This document shows, one piece after another, positions 9,137 through 20,552 of a stretch of 64,000 nucleotides of DNA. Position numbers and translations under genes: made by a program. Origin of the DNA: Boesenbergia rotunda (Eukaryota; Streptophyta; Magnoliopsida; Zingiberales; Zingiberaceae); the NCBI GenBank assembly GCA_024364735.1, contig JAGFNQ010005258.1, forward strand, positions 657,965 through 721,964. Direction: 5' to 3'. Below the pieces are notes generated by a model. It did not search any database. It saw nothing but the letters and a program-made list of their open reading frames with translations, and was not told where the DNA came from. How positions within the stretch are numbered: position 1 is the first letter of the stretch; every line of letters begins with the position of its first letter.

Positions 9137-12124
9137 TTACCAACCTTTGCCGATCAGCCATAACCAATCAAGCACAACCCCAGCAAAAATGCCGGCAAGG
9201 AGAAATACTACAAGCAAGTTTCCCAAAGCATTCTGCTCTGGACCCTGCACAAACAAATTTCATTTAGTGTCTTCAAAAGAATAGGAAGAAACAAGGAAAT
9301 TGACATGTAACCTTGTATCCTTTTGGTGCGGCAGTAAAGACACAGACAGTAAGGTAGCCATTGCTTAGTCCTAAGAATGAGGTCAACATGATCATCCATC
9401 CTTGGTCCCCGTACTTGGCGGTGAAGTAGAAGGCTGGAATGAGTAGGAATCGCGAGAGAATTGCAGCCATTACACCTTTCCTTGATGATATCAACAATGG
9501 CTTAAGAAGAGGAATGTATCTTCCGATGAGATCCCACACATTATACATGGCGATTAGCACAAGTGCATACCTGAAGCAAATTCAAAGGCAACTGCTGCTG
9601 AAAACATCTAAATGTATTACAATTGCAATGTCAAAGCCATTTGCATATTCGAGTTATGAGAATCCTTACCATGAGCCCAAGCTGTGGGAGCCTGTGTCCT
9701 CAGCCAAGAATCCAGGGAATATTGACAATGTCAAAACATAGATAAGAAATAAGTCGATCGCATAGTCAATATTCTCTAAGAGCAACTGTTTGTTGCTCAA
9801 GCGTTCGTTAAGTTTTGGATCCTCAACCTGCAAAGGCCAAATTAGTTCGAAGGATAGTATGTCTTGCACTGGTAGACTAGAGCTCTGCGACGGAACCTTA
9901 CCTCTTGGACATGGTGTTTTTGCATTCCTCCAGCAGCAAGGTCGGCAGAAACAGTCATTGAGCCTTCAGAAGCAGCCTTTTCACGGTAGTACTTCACGAT
10001 CGGCAATTTGGGGAATACGAATGCATAAAGAAGAACACACACAAGCTCAAAGAAACATGAAATTGAGAAAAACATCACTGCAAGAAGAAGCACAAATGAA
10101 ACTTCAGCACATCCTATAAGATCCTCAACTTCTTATTTACTAGAATAAGGAGATTATATAAGGAGAAATAATTGACGATAATATGTGGATTCAATGCTTC
10201 AGGTATAGAGGAAGAAACTATGAATTTGTCATTGTCCCTATTATATCTAATGATGATAAGCAGAACAATAATCAGAGACGAAAGCGAAATAAAAGTATAT
10301 AATTGTTAAACCTGACATATCTAACAATAATTTTACTATAAATTTATGCAAAATTGGCTAATAAAAAAATTTAGTAGTTGATCATGATGATCAAACCTGT
10401 ACTGTAATTCAAGTAGATGCAGAAGTGAGGAGAAATAGAATAACAAAGCCAACTAGAATGAAAAACCAAGGTTATGAAGACTCAAACTTACTGAGATTAA
10501 AAAACTAACAATAGTCCATAAATTTCCATTGCATTCAAATATTACTAAGTACTCATTACTTTGGATTGTAATTCCATATTTATTTAAAATAAAAATGGTT
10601 TATTAGTCGAAATTGAACATCTTACATACTTGCTCCCTTCCGAAAACCATTTTGGGAGTTCTCAAAAGCTGCTTTTGTGATTAACCTCAAAGCAGATGTT
10701 AGAGCCCCTGAAGCTGCTAGCCCAGCCAAGAAGGACTGCATTCACAAGAAATTCTGTCTGATTGCTTTCGCTAACCTTAAATTAGTTTGATTGACACTAA
10801 TATCTTACTTGTATAAGCTCTGGGCTCATTAAAGAAAGATCACCAACCATCCCCCCTTGTACATGTGCATCAGCAATTCCAAATGCCCCACTTACAATGC
10901 ATACACCTATAAATTCTCCAATGCCACCTTTTCCAGAAGTTGCAACATCCAACTATAGTGGAGAAACTTGCTTTGGCAATCAAGAACTTGGGTGCTAATG
11001 AAAATACAAAAAATAAACTTGATTCTTACCACAATTAGAGCTAATAAACTCAAGAAAAATAGAGTGTATCCAGCTATGTTGCGATTTCTGGTGTTAATCT
11101 TTGCTTCACGATATGCAAGTATAGCAATTGTTCCGAGGGCAAAAGGTTGGTAAACAAGAATAAATATTCTAGTTGGGTGGTAGTCCTGCAACAATGTAGT
11201 GAAATAAGTTGATCAATTGTAAAACTAATTATTTCTTTGTCAAGTTTCATCTACACAACAGCATGTGAGTCGTAAGAACAAGTGTGTACCAAGTCTCTCA
11301 CAACTCCAGCTGCAAATACTGTCTCGCTGATAGCAAATAACACAAGGAGTTCACAAAAAAAAAATAATTGTTCAACCGACAGCTCAACATGCCACTGGTA
11401 CAGACTAGGATTTTGTCTATAAAGTTATAAACGCTCACTTAAAATTTCATGGCATTCATAGGGACTTCTTCAGTAGTGCACTTCAATAAATTTGAAAGTG
11501 AAGATAAAGGAAAAAGATCCTTAATAACTCACTTGCAGAACTGAGTAGTCTTCTTCATTTCCAAGTAAGGCAAGAGAAATTGTATATGTAAGAGTAATTC
11601 AATAGAGGAAAAAAAAACAAGCAACATTATCAGAGTTGATTTAAAAGAAAAAAAATACATACTGGAAATAGGTAAGTATAGTAATCTTCAATTGTCAGCA
11701 AACTGTTCATTGAGAAAAGGCATCCATTTCCTAGTAGCCAGCAGACTAAAATTGCTAAAAACCTTCCCTGTCCATTAACAAAGCAGAATACGAAGACAAT
11801 TAGAAGAGCAAGGATAATTTGGCTAAGTGCAAGCAACTAGGCTATGTTTGATTAAGGATAATGTAATGAATTTAAAATATAATTGATTATATGTTGTTGA
11901 CCTTGTAATTCATATTACAAAACTTTATTATATTTTTTAATTCAGATTACATTACATTATATTACAGTTTTAAAATTGTACCAAACAAAATAATCAATTT
12001 TGTGATGTAATCTTCATTACATTACAAGATTAATTACCCTTTATCAAATATAACCTAATTAGTTGAGAACTAAAAAAGAACTAACCTCATTTATAATAGG
12101 AACTCCTTCAGTAGAGGAACTCAT
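9137..12124 (-). CDS. ENT: Equilibrative nucleoside transporter (ENT), copy 1
   Basis: Nine coding exons, 5' to 3': 12124-12086, 11767-11663, 11185-11030, 10952-10809, 10735-10630, 10077-9902, 9827-9670, 9570-9312 and 9244-9137. All have GT-AG junctions and phases that fit, giving 416 aa, as usual for plant ENTs. ENTs are membrane carriers with about 11 transmembrane helices that move nucleosides across plasma or vacuolar membranes. Family marks include DYHPTRI and LVYQPFALG after the first helix, RKGAMMFFSIS, FPKLPIVKYYREKAASEGS in the central loop, YNVWDLIGRY, and GLSNGYLTVCVFTAAPKGYKG near the end. The start codon opens MSSSTEG, a short cytosolic tail before helix 1. In helix 1 the SWN found in copies 2 and 3 reads SMN, losing a Trp conserved in the family. 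Intron 1 carries a MITE. The 5' leader now lies beyond 23.4 kb behind a copia element, so expression is doubtful although the frame is intact. Confidence 0.9.
11840..12055. mobile_element. MITE in intron 1 of ENT copy 1
   Basis: A 216-bp AT-rich insertion absent from the same intron of copies 2 and 3. Its ends are imperfect inverted repeats (GGCTATGTTTGATTAAGG against GGTTATATTTGATAAAGG on the opposite strand) and it is flanked by TA. Inner repeats such as AATGTAATG/CATTACATT strengthen the fold. No coding capacity. The superfamily is uncertain. Confidence 0.75.
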
Positions 12125-12760
12125 TCTTAATTCTGTGTCTATTACTTCTCCCGATTAACTGTCATTAGCAATACCTATTTGCTGGGTTAACAATTATAAT
12201 TTATAGCTCTTAATTAATAAGATATAATATTAGAAACAAAATTTACCCAACCAGGTAATCATAGTAGGAAAAACAAACAGCAATGAAAAGTGTCTGTCCA
12301 AGAGAACAATGCTTGAAGTTTTTTTTTTTAATTTTTATAATCCAGGTGTCCAGTGTTCTTAGAGTTGCTGTCCCATTGGAAGAAAATTTCTGCAATGCTA
12401 GAATTCGACCCTTAGATGTCTGATTAATCATTTGAGAGTCTAACCATCACGAGAACATTTTAAGTTCTCGACTATAATTGTTATAGGAGAAAACTTTGTT
12501 ATATGTTACATAATACGGTAATCAGAAAATGAATCCACACAAATATCCACAAGTTATGAAGACGAAAACTCAATAAAAGTGTGTTATTTCCAAGAAGCTA
12601 GTATATTTTTATCAAAGACATTAATTGATGGTGTACTTCAAAAGGAGAATTCATAGCATCCTAAATAAGGTATAAACTCATTTTAGACAAATCGAAGTCT
12701 TTCCTTTTAGGGATAATCAGAAGGCACCAAGGTATTTAAATTGCGAGAGATTATTTTCCC
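12125..12760 (-). other. 5' region of ENT copy 1 (leader intron remnant)
   Basis: Collinear with 29042-29540 of copy 2 and 38539-39030 of copy 3. The conserved CTAATGACAG just upstream of the ATG (about 12160-12170 on the plus strand) is a likely acceptor of a leader intron. Homology stops near 12760, where unrelated repeat DNA begins. Confidence 0.5.
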
Positions 12761-14562
12761 AATGAAAGTATTAAGATACATCGAAACGAAACAATATGAT
12801 GCATCGACAATATCTTATTATCATCATTCTTATGGCTAATCGCATATCAAAACAACGACGAAACTGAAGGGCTGACCTGAGTCTAGAGCCAATGTCATTG
12901 TCACTTGCTTGTCCCTCTAGGAAGTTATTGCAAATGTAGTGAGTCTTCTGCGGGAGTTGAGTGACAACCAGAAACAATACAATGTGTTCCAGAAGCGAAC
13001 GACGTGAATAGCAAGTCCGGGTGGTGTAGCCTTGGATGAAGATGAGGGGCGCCTAAGCTTGCGAGATTAACACGAGCATTAAAAGGACACATCGGAAGGA
13101 GTTCTGGCGGAGCCCTCTCCGACACTAAAGTCAAAAGCCCTTCAAAATAGGAGAGAAGTAAGGAAGTAAATTATTTAGAGTTAAGAGAATTTGACCCTCT
13201 TACCTAGGTGTCTCAACACCTTATATAGTCGTTATCCCTCTCCTTCGAGCACTAACGCGTTATTGTCCCCACCTCCCATGTTTCCATGCGTTACTGGTCG
13301 TAACCGCCTGCCAGCTGTCATACGACAGGGGGTTGCTGGTAATTCCCGCCACGCATATTAAGTTCACTATTATCATCATGCGCTATGAGTCCTAACCACT
13401 TGCGAGTTGTTATATGAAGGGGGGTGCTGGTACATGCCGCCGCGCATATTATCATTCCAGGTTCTTTCATTACTAATGCTCTGTAGTACTCCAAAGGTGC
13501 TTAAGGACTTCATGAATAAGATAACGAGTGATAGGCCAACTAAGGGTTAGCGCAGATTGAGCTTCTTTCATAGATGTACTCGGGCCCTTCTCTTCCCGAG
13601 CTGGCCTCGGGCGCTACTCTACCAAGATGGCCTCGGGTGCTCTTCCCCAAGATAGCCTCGGGCGCAACTCTCCCGAGATGGCCTCTGGCGCTCTTCTCCC
13701 AAGATGACCTTCGGGGCTCCACCCCAAGATAGCCTCGGGCGCTACTCTACTGAGATGGCCTCGGGCACTCTTCCCCAAGATAGCCTTGGGCTCTACTCTC
13801 CCGAGATGGCCTCGAGCGCTGTTCTCCCGAGATGACCTCGGGTGCTCCACCTCGAGATAGCCTCGGGCGCTACTCTCCTGAGATGACCTTGGACGCTCTT
13901 CTCCCGAGATAGCCTCGGGCGCCACTCTCCCGAGGTGGTCTCGGGCCCTTCTCTTTCCGCCATTATAGTCATGTCATGTAGCATCTGCGCGCCACGTGTC
14001 TATAATCATTCTTATAGCTAATTGCATATCAAAACAATGACGAAAGTGAAGGGTTGACCCGAGTCCAAAGCCAATGTCATTGCCTCTTGCTTGTTGCTCT
14101 ATGAAGTTCTTGCAAATGTAGCGGAGAGTCTTCTGCAAGAGCTGAGCGACAACCGGAGTCCTCGTCTCAATGGAAAAGAGAAGTGAGGAAGAAGAAGAGT
14201 AAACTATTTAGTTACATTCTCAATTGAATTTTGACTTTCTCCATGTATACTAGCCCATTCTGCAAGGATCATCCATCATAAGGTCTATAACCCTTTAACA
14301 ATCCATTAATATTAATGATGGTAATCGGATTTACCCCGAGCAATATGAGAAGTGCTGGGAGTTCTGCTGAGCGATAGGATGACGTAATGAGCTCCTCCGA
14401 GCAATCCATTTGACGATTAACCAAGTACCGACAAATATCTTTATCAATTCACCAAGAATAAGGCCGTGAAGTTTCTTCGTCGAGGGATATCATGAAAGCC
14501 TACAATAATACTCTAGTTAACCGATCAATATTATCAACATGACTGTAATTAGCCGAGCAATG
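12761..14562. mobile_element. LTR-like insertion replacing part of the ENT copy 1 upstream region
   Basis: This block breaks homology to copies 2 and 3, which resumes at 14563. Two segments about 1.18 kb apart (about 12824-12980 and 14003-14157) are direct repeats with roughly 80-85% visible identity. Phrases near 13060-13130 (GAGATTAACACGAGC, CTCTCCGACACTAAAGTC) resemble the gypsy LTR at 53264 (GAGATCAACACGAGC, CACTCCGACGCTCAAGTC). It therefore appears to be built of diverged LTRs of that group. No coding region and no clear target-site duplication. Confidence 0.5.
13560..13960. repeat. GC-rich minisatellite
   Basis: About a dozen imperfect copies of a unit near 31 bp containing CCGAGATGGCCTCGGGCG and CTCTTCTCCC. 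It gives open frames on the minus strand with a repeating Arg/Glu/Ser pattern that have no coding meaning. Similar CTCGGG-rich runs occur in the gypsy LTR at about 53730-53870, so this may be an expanded internal LTR repeat. Confidence 0.8.
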
Positions 14563-14843
14563 AGGATACAAGATATGTTGAATAAAAAGGGATTGGAACA
14601 CCTAGGTTTTACCTAAACAAACAACACAATCATTCAAAATTTTCCGAGTCAGGTCTACAATCATATCACAGATTTTAATTTCATACACGGTATAGTAGCA
14701 CAATCAGTTGCAGCTAAGACCAAAAAAAAAAAAAAGGAAGTGCTATGAACTATCATGGAACCATGATCATACTTAAAACGTTCCGTTCTGAATACCAGAG
14801 AAAGCTCAAGATCGATTCATTTCCAAAAATTCCACGAAAAAAA
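14563..14843 (-). other. Upstream fragment of ENT copy 1, left of the copia insertion
   Basis: Matches 30025-30400 of copy 2: GGATACAAGATATGTTGAA, then ACCTAAACAAACAACACAAT, then the segment ending ATTCCACGAAAAAAA. The match continues on the far side of the copia element at 23441, showing that copia landed inside the ENT 5' region. Confidence 0.8.
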
Positions 14844-15004
14844 TAATAAAGAATATTTACTTTATATATGTATTTATTTGTTTCCTAGTTTATATATTTA
14901 TTTGTTTCTTAGTATTTTAAGTGTTTTCCTATTTTATATTTGTAATGGTATTATATATACCACACATTATCATTAATAAAATTGTATGTATTCAACTCTC
15001 AACA
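14844..15004 (+). repeat. 5' LTR of the copia element
   Basis: About 160 bp, AT-rich, ending CTCTCAACA directly before the primer-binding site. It matches the 3' LTR in AAGAATATTTA, TTTTATATTTGTAATG and CATTATCATTAATAAAA. The exact first base is uncertain because the terminal TG is not preserved. Confidence 0.75.
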
Positions 15005-15079
15005 TGATATCAGAGCAATAAGCTTAACAATTTTTTTTTCCTTTTTCCTTCTCTCTACAAACCCTAGTTAGCGCCCACA

Positions 15080-15826
15080 ATGGTGGCCACCGCCGCCGCC
15101 GACATCACCAGTCGGCATCCTCCCGCGAAAGCTTCTGATTCGTCATCCGGTCTTATGGTTCTCAACGTTAATGCTCAGGCACCATTAAAACTCACCACCT
15201 CCAATTATTCTGCCTGACACTTGCACTTCACATCTCTTCTATTTAGGTATGACTTATTGAGATTTGTTGATAGCTTACGTCCATGCCTCCTGTGCAGATA
15301 ACGCCTATAAACACCACGCTCCCTCAGACGAATTTTGATCATATTCTCTGGCTTCGTCTGGATCAACTTCTCCTCAATGTTATTATTGGATCGATGTCAC
15401 CTACTCTTGTGCAGTTTATTTTTGCATCCACTTCGTCGAGAGACGGGTGGTAGACGCCGGAGAGAACCTACGCTGCTCCCTCGCGTGGCAAGATTATGAC
15501 TCATCGTCAAATCCTTGCTAGCCCTCACTAGGGTAAGAGATCTATCAATGATTATATGCAAGACATCAAAAGAAATATTGATGCTCTTGCGCTTATGAAT
15601 GTCAAAGTTGATTTTAATGAGCTATCTATTCGCGTCCTGAAAGGTTTTAGCCAAGACTACTGTAATATCTCACATGCCTTGCAAGTTCGTGATATTCTTG
15701 TCACCTTCGACGAGTTCTTCGAGCAACTCTTCAGTTATGAGTCTCAGTTAAAAATTTCACCACCTTCTCCATCTTCGGCGCTAGTGACTGCTCTTGCGGC
15801 TCTAACAGGGAATTCACGTACTTGAT
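15080..15826 (+). pseudogene. Copia gag remnant
   Basis: Begins at ATG 15080 (MVATAAADIT), reaches the conserved LTTSNYSAW context, and hits TGA in place of Trp (15215-15217). After frameshifts, an open part at 15556-15825 encodes a helical segment (DALALMNVKVDFNELSIRVL, then GFSQDYCNISHALQVRD) typical of copia-type gag (UBN2 group). Disrupted. Confidence 0.75.
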
Positions 15827-15994
15827 ATTCAAACTCTCGCGGTGGTCGTCAATATACTCCTAATTCAAACTTTTCACAGTCACAGACATGGCAGATTCCA
15901 GTGATGTCTTATCAACCACGCCCGCCTACCCAGTGCTTCTTACACGCTCTCTTGCGCAGTCGACTGCACCTGGTCCTAAACGCTATCTTGGGCA

Positions 15995-16500
15995 TTGTCA
16001 GATCTGTGGTGTCACAGGTCACGCTGCTCGCAGGGCGGTCATATGTCTGTCTCAATGCTAGCCTTGCTTTCGTCGGCTCCGCCGTGTGCTCCGCGTCTCA
16101 CATACAATGCACCGTTTGCTCACACTGCCATTCATTCTATCCCTCGGTATGATCCTCGAGAATCGATGGTTGACTCTGGCACCTCTCATAATGTCACTAC
16201 TGATCTTACTACTCTTTCGTTACATAAGCCTTAGTCTAGGAATGATAGCGTCTTTATTGGCGATGATTTTAGACTGCCTATTACCCACACTGGTTCTTTT
16301 TCATTCTCCACTTCATCTTTGCCTTTAGTTTTCTCTAATGTTTTATATGTGCTAGCTATGTCAAAAAACTTGATTTTTGTTGCTATGCGTTGTTCTATTA
16401 ATCTCATTACATTTCTTTTCTTTGATTCCTATTTACAGGTTTTGGATCATTGTACGGGAGCAATACTAGTCTGCGGGGTTCGTAGAGATGTATATTACTA
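15995..16500 (+). pseudogene. Copia protease remnant
   Basis: Near 16165 the frame reads MVDSGTSHNVTTD, matching the D-S-G-(A/T)-(S/T) active-site motif of retroviral-type aspartic proteases. The surrounding frame is broken. Confidence 0.7.
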
Positions 16501-16739
16501 GTCGAAATCTACGTTTAAGCTATCGTCTTCTTTTGTCCTTTCTATTTCTGTCTCGTCATCTGTGTCCTTGTGACATAGTTGTTTAGGTTATCCGTCGTTA
16601 GGTGTTTTGTGACGATTTTTGACCTCCTTGTGTCGTTCGTTCCCTGCGAATATCTTATTTACTTTTTCTTGCACTTCGTGCAATATCAATAAAAATCATA
16701 AATTGCCTTTTCATAAATCTAGTATTTCGTCACGCACTC

Positions 16740-17429
16740 CTTTGGATATTATCTTTTCTGATGTCTGAACGTCTCTTATATCAATATTTAACGGGCTAAA
16801 ATATTATGTTATCTTCGTTGATCATTTTACGAAGTATATATGGTGTTATCCTTTACGTAAAAAATCAGATGTATACTCTACTTTTATTGCATTCAAATCT
16901 CTTGTTGAAAATCAATTCTCAATGATTATCAAAACACTCTTTACTGACAATGGAAGTGAATTCTTAGCTATTCGCTCTTTTTTAATTGCTCACGGTATCA
17001 ATCACTTTACCACCCCTCCGCATACCCCTGAACACAATGGATATTCTTAACGACGTCACCATTATATAGTTGAAACTGGTCTTGCTCTATTACAAATAGC
17101 GTCTATTCTACTCACTTTTTGGCCTTATGCTTTTGCTGCGACAGTCTATTTGATTAACCGTATGCCTAAGGCTAACCATTCCCACGTGTCCTCCTTTGAA
17201 AAATTGTTCACCATCGCCTCTGATCTTTCAAAACTTCATGTCTTCGAGTGTATGTGCTTTCCATGGTTATGCTCCTACTTCAGACACAAACTTGATCCCA
17301 AGTCAATCTCCTGTGACTTTCTTGGCTATTCTCTCACTCAAAGTGTCTTCCTGTACTATGATCTCACTCTCAAAAAGTCTTTGTATCTCGTCATGTTAAG
17401 TTTATGGGGGCATGATTTCCATTTATTGT
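16740..17429 (+). pseudogene. Copia integrase remnant
   Basis: Readable segments in shifted frames include DNGSEFL and HTPEHNGY, parts of the D-D-E integrase core, followed by VYLINRMPKANHSHVSSFEKL. A stop follows HNGY and several shifts precede it. The frame is cut at 17429 by a solo LTR and resumes after 19491. Confidence 0.75.
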
Positions 17430-18584
17430 TGTTGGGGCAATCTATGGTCCGGAGTGACCATGTGTTTTGATGTTTGAGCAAAAGATTTAAGTTAGGTCAC
17501 CTTGTGTTTAATATGTGTATTTGAGTGTGCAGGTCTTGCAGGATACACATGGACTCAATTGGACGGCTTCGGGTACGGTGAAAGATGGCATAGAGACAAG
17601 TCGTGGGCTTGTGTGCGCATCCGAGGGACCATGGATATAGCAGGGATGATAGCCGAAGGAAACGGACTTCGAGGCGTATGTGAAGGATGGCATGGAGGCA
17701 AGATGAGGGCTTGTGTGCGCATCTAAGGGACGAGGACCAAAGTTGGAAGGCAACAGTCGAGGCTGCTGGAGCAGGGACGATGAGCCGAGGGACGCGAACT
17801 TCGAGGCATGCGTGAAGGATGGCATGAAGACAAGCCGAGAGCTTGTGTGCGCATCTGAGGGATGGGGGCCAAAAACGAAGAGGGCACGAAGGCAACAGAT
17901 CGAGGCTGCTGGTGAAGAGTCAATTGAGTCGTGAGGGTTCGAGTGCTGAGGGAATTGTACTCGGAAAATTCTAGGGTTGAGTGCGGAGAGAAATGTACAC
18001 AGGAAGGGGAAACCTTAGGTGTGGGAGTGGACCAGTCGACTCGCCTTGGGGCAGTCGACTGGTAAATGCCACAGAAATATCAATCGACTGCTAATGGGGC
18101 AGTCGACTGGTGGTGGCTGAAAATTCGAACGTTAGGCTTGCAACGGTCGAATTTAGGTGGGATCAGTCGACTGGTAATGGACCAGTCGACTGGTGGCGAG
18201 TTTCTCAGCCTTAAGCACTATTTAAAGGGGCTTGGTTTTGGCTGAGAAGCTTGACGAATTTGGCTTTGGTTAAAGGTCAAATAGTAATCTAAGAGCTCAG
18301 AAGTGAAGTTTGGTTTGTGGCGAGGTTTCTCCACCCACAAGGAGCTACACGAGCTAGCCGGAGAGCATCCGGGGAGCCATCCACCGACGGATCGGAATCG
18401 TCCACCTTACGGACAACCGTGGAGTAGGAGCATCATCTCCGAACCACGTAAAGGTGATGTGTTAGCGTTTGTTTGAGTTTGATTATTATTGTTTCCGCTT
18501 GCACACGCTAACATCATAGGAAGAACGAATCGAGAAAAGCTATTCACCCCCCCCCCCCTCTAGCTTGACGGCACGATCCTAACA
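17430..18584 (+). mobile_element. Solo LTR A (1155 bp) inside copia, plus orientation
   Basis: Begins TGTTGGGGCAATC and ends GATCCTAACA, flanked by the 5-bp duplication ATTGT (17425-17429 and 18585-18589). It contains five or six AGTCGACTGG-type motifs (about 18030-18200), a TATTTAAAG TATA-like site near 18220, and a poly-C run near 18550. Same family as solo LTR B on the opposite strand. With no internal region, it is the product of LTR-LTR recombination. Confidence 0.92.
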
Positions 18585-18595
18585 ATTGTCAACTC

Positions 18596-19491
18596 TGTTG
18601 GGACCTTGATCGACCCGGTTAGAAGGGGGTGAATAGCCGATCACTCACTTGTTTTGCGGTTCTCCCTACACATTGTTAATGCACAACGGAATACAAAATA
18701 AACTAAACTAACAAAGAGGAAATCAAACCGCAAACACAACGATTTACGTAGTTCGGAGATGACACTCCTACTCCATGGCTATCCGTAAGGAGGATGATCT
18801 CGATCCGTCGGTGGATGACTCCCTAAAAAGTCTCCGGCTAGCACGTGTAGCTCCTTGTGGGTGGAGAAACCTCGCCACAAACTTGCAACAGCTCCTGAGC
18901 ACTTGTAGACTACTACTAATAAGCTTTACCCAAGCTTATTTCGTCAACCTTTACTAAGTCAAACTGAGTTCTCTTAAATATAGCTCGTCCCTGATCCAGT
19001 CGTTACCAGTCGACTGAAGCCAACACCAGTCGACTGTCAACTGTCGAATTCGAATGTTACAACCCAACATTCGAATTCAGCCGACACTAATCGACTGCAC
19101 AGAAGATCAGTCGATTGATCATTCTGTGACCTCTATTAGTCGACTACTCCCAGCAGCAGTCAACTGCCCAAGCCCTAAACCTAAGGTTTTAGCCTCGAGT
19201 ACATTTCACTCAGTACTCGCCTCGCACGACCAACATAGACTTAGCCTTTTAACCTCCTCCATCAACCTGACGTCCCTCGAATGTCTTTCCATCTTTTACG
19301 ACTTGCCTTCTGGAGCTTCCTTCGGCATCAGTCCTTGTTGTCGAGTCTTCTTTATTTGTCAAGATCACACTTGGACTTTCCTTGTTGTACCTGTGTCCTG
19401 CATACTCACGATGCATATCAAATACAACGATAAATCTAACTCAAACCTTTGCTCAAACATCAAAACCTAGGATACTAAGATTGCTCCAACA
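18596..19491 (-). mobile_element. Solo LTR B (896 bp) inside copia, minus orientation
   Basis: On the plus strand it begins TGTTGGGACC and ends GCTCCAACA, flanked by AACTC (18591-18595 and 19492-19496). Read on the minus strand it is a diverged and shorter relative of solo LTR A, sharing TTTTGATGTTTGAGCAAA, the GTCGACTGG motifs and CTCCACCCACAAGGAGCTAC. Together A and B form a roughly 2-kb imperfect palindrome. Confidence 0.92.
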
Positions 19492-19496
19492 AACTC

Positions 19497-20550
19497 CTCC
19501 TTGGGTTCCATAGTAATAGACACTAACTCTGAGCTCTCTGTCGTACCAATCCTCTCGTGAGATCCTTTGGCACCAGTGGCTCAACCTGCAACTACTTGTA
19601 GCCGCCCACAGCTGACTCCTTCAATGTCGATATCTCCGTCGCTTGCTATCAAGTCATCCACGCTGCCTGGTGGCGCTTAATCTTCTAGCCCATCGCTTCT
19701 CTCTCTTCCCTCACCCTTCCCTAAACAAGCATTTTATGCAAACTCGCTCTAAAAATGTTATCTACAAACCCAACCTAAAGTATATCTTTTATACTAGCCT
19801 TTTATAACCTTGTGAATAATCATCTGTCACGTAGGCGCTTAAAGATCCGAACTGGGTAAAGATCATGCATGAAGAGTATGATGCTCTTCTCCGTAGGCTT
19901 GTAAACAAGCCGAGTTGAGCCGAATCGAATTTTGGGGTGTTCAAGCTTTTTTGATAAGGTAACCGAGCCGAGCCGAGCTTAAAATGAACCAAACCTTTAA
20001 AATGATTGTTCAAGATTGATTTAGTTTATTTTTTATGAGCTTGAACTTGTTTGAAGCTTGACTTGAGTTTGGTTTGTTTAGATGTTATCGAACTCTAAAT
20101 TCAAGCTTGGCTTGAGCTTGGTTCGTTTAAATATTATCAATCTCTCAATTCAAGCTTATTTGATTGTTTGAAACTTTTGCTTGTTTGGTTATTGAGCTTG
20201 ATAATTCAAACTTATTTGTTTATTTTATTTTATTTATTTTATTTATTTATCATTTTAATAAGAGTTTTTTTAATGAACATAATTTGTGAATATTGTACAC
20301 GAACGTTGTTCACGAACATTAACGAGCTAAATACATGTGTGTTCAATATTGTTTGTTTAGTTTAACAAGTTGTTCAAACTTGTTTATTTAATTGATCTTG
20401 TGTATATTGAACGAATATAAAGAAGCTCCTACAAAGCTGAACTCCAAGCTTGTTCATGAACGTTTGGTTCATTTACAACCCTACTTCTCCGTAATCAAAC
20501 TTAGACTCTTATCCCGCCTTTGCCAGACCAGAATCTTATGGGTAACAGGT
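19497..20550 (+). other. Copia linker between integrase and reverse transcriptase
   Basis: Disrupted pol sequence. The CTCCTCCTTGGG at its start continues the integrase-side sequence once both solo LTRs are removed. From about 19900 to 20480 it is AT-rich, rich in GCTTG/TTGTTTG phrases, and has no clear pol coding, so it may include a further small insertion that I could not delimit. Confidence 0.5.
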
Positions 20551-20552
20551 GA

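Larger units (their letters stand above)
7522..12760. repeat. Segmental duplication, ancestral block (petC 3' half plus ENT copy 1)
   Basis: From the phrase TAGGCTCTAGTTTCTATTC the sequence is collinear with 24771 onward: petC intron 3/exon 4, exon 5, the convergent spacer, and the whole ENT coding region with its introns. Homology continues upstream of ENT in separated pieces (14563-14843 and 23450-23900), interrupted by insertions. It is more diverged from copies 2 and 3 than these are from each other. Confidence 0.9.

Noticed and set aside
9439..9741. Open frame antisense to ENT exons 8 and 7 (also at 26141 and 35637)
   Set aside because: It is the reverse-strand shadow of conserved exons and continues into introns; its conservation is explained by the ENT coding sequence.
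17430..19491. Large foldback (inverted-repeat) transposon
   Set aside because: Each arm has its own 5-bp target duplication and TG...CA ends, so it is two separate solo LTRs.
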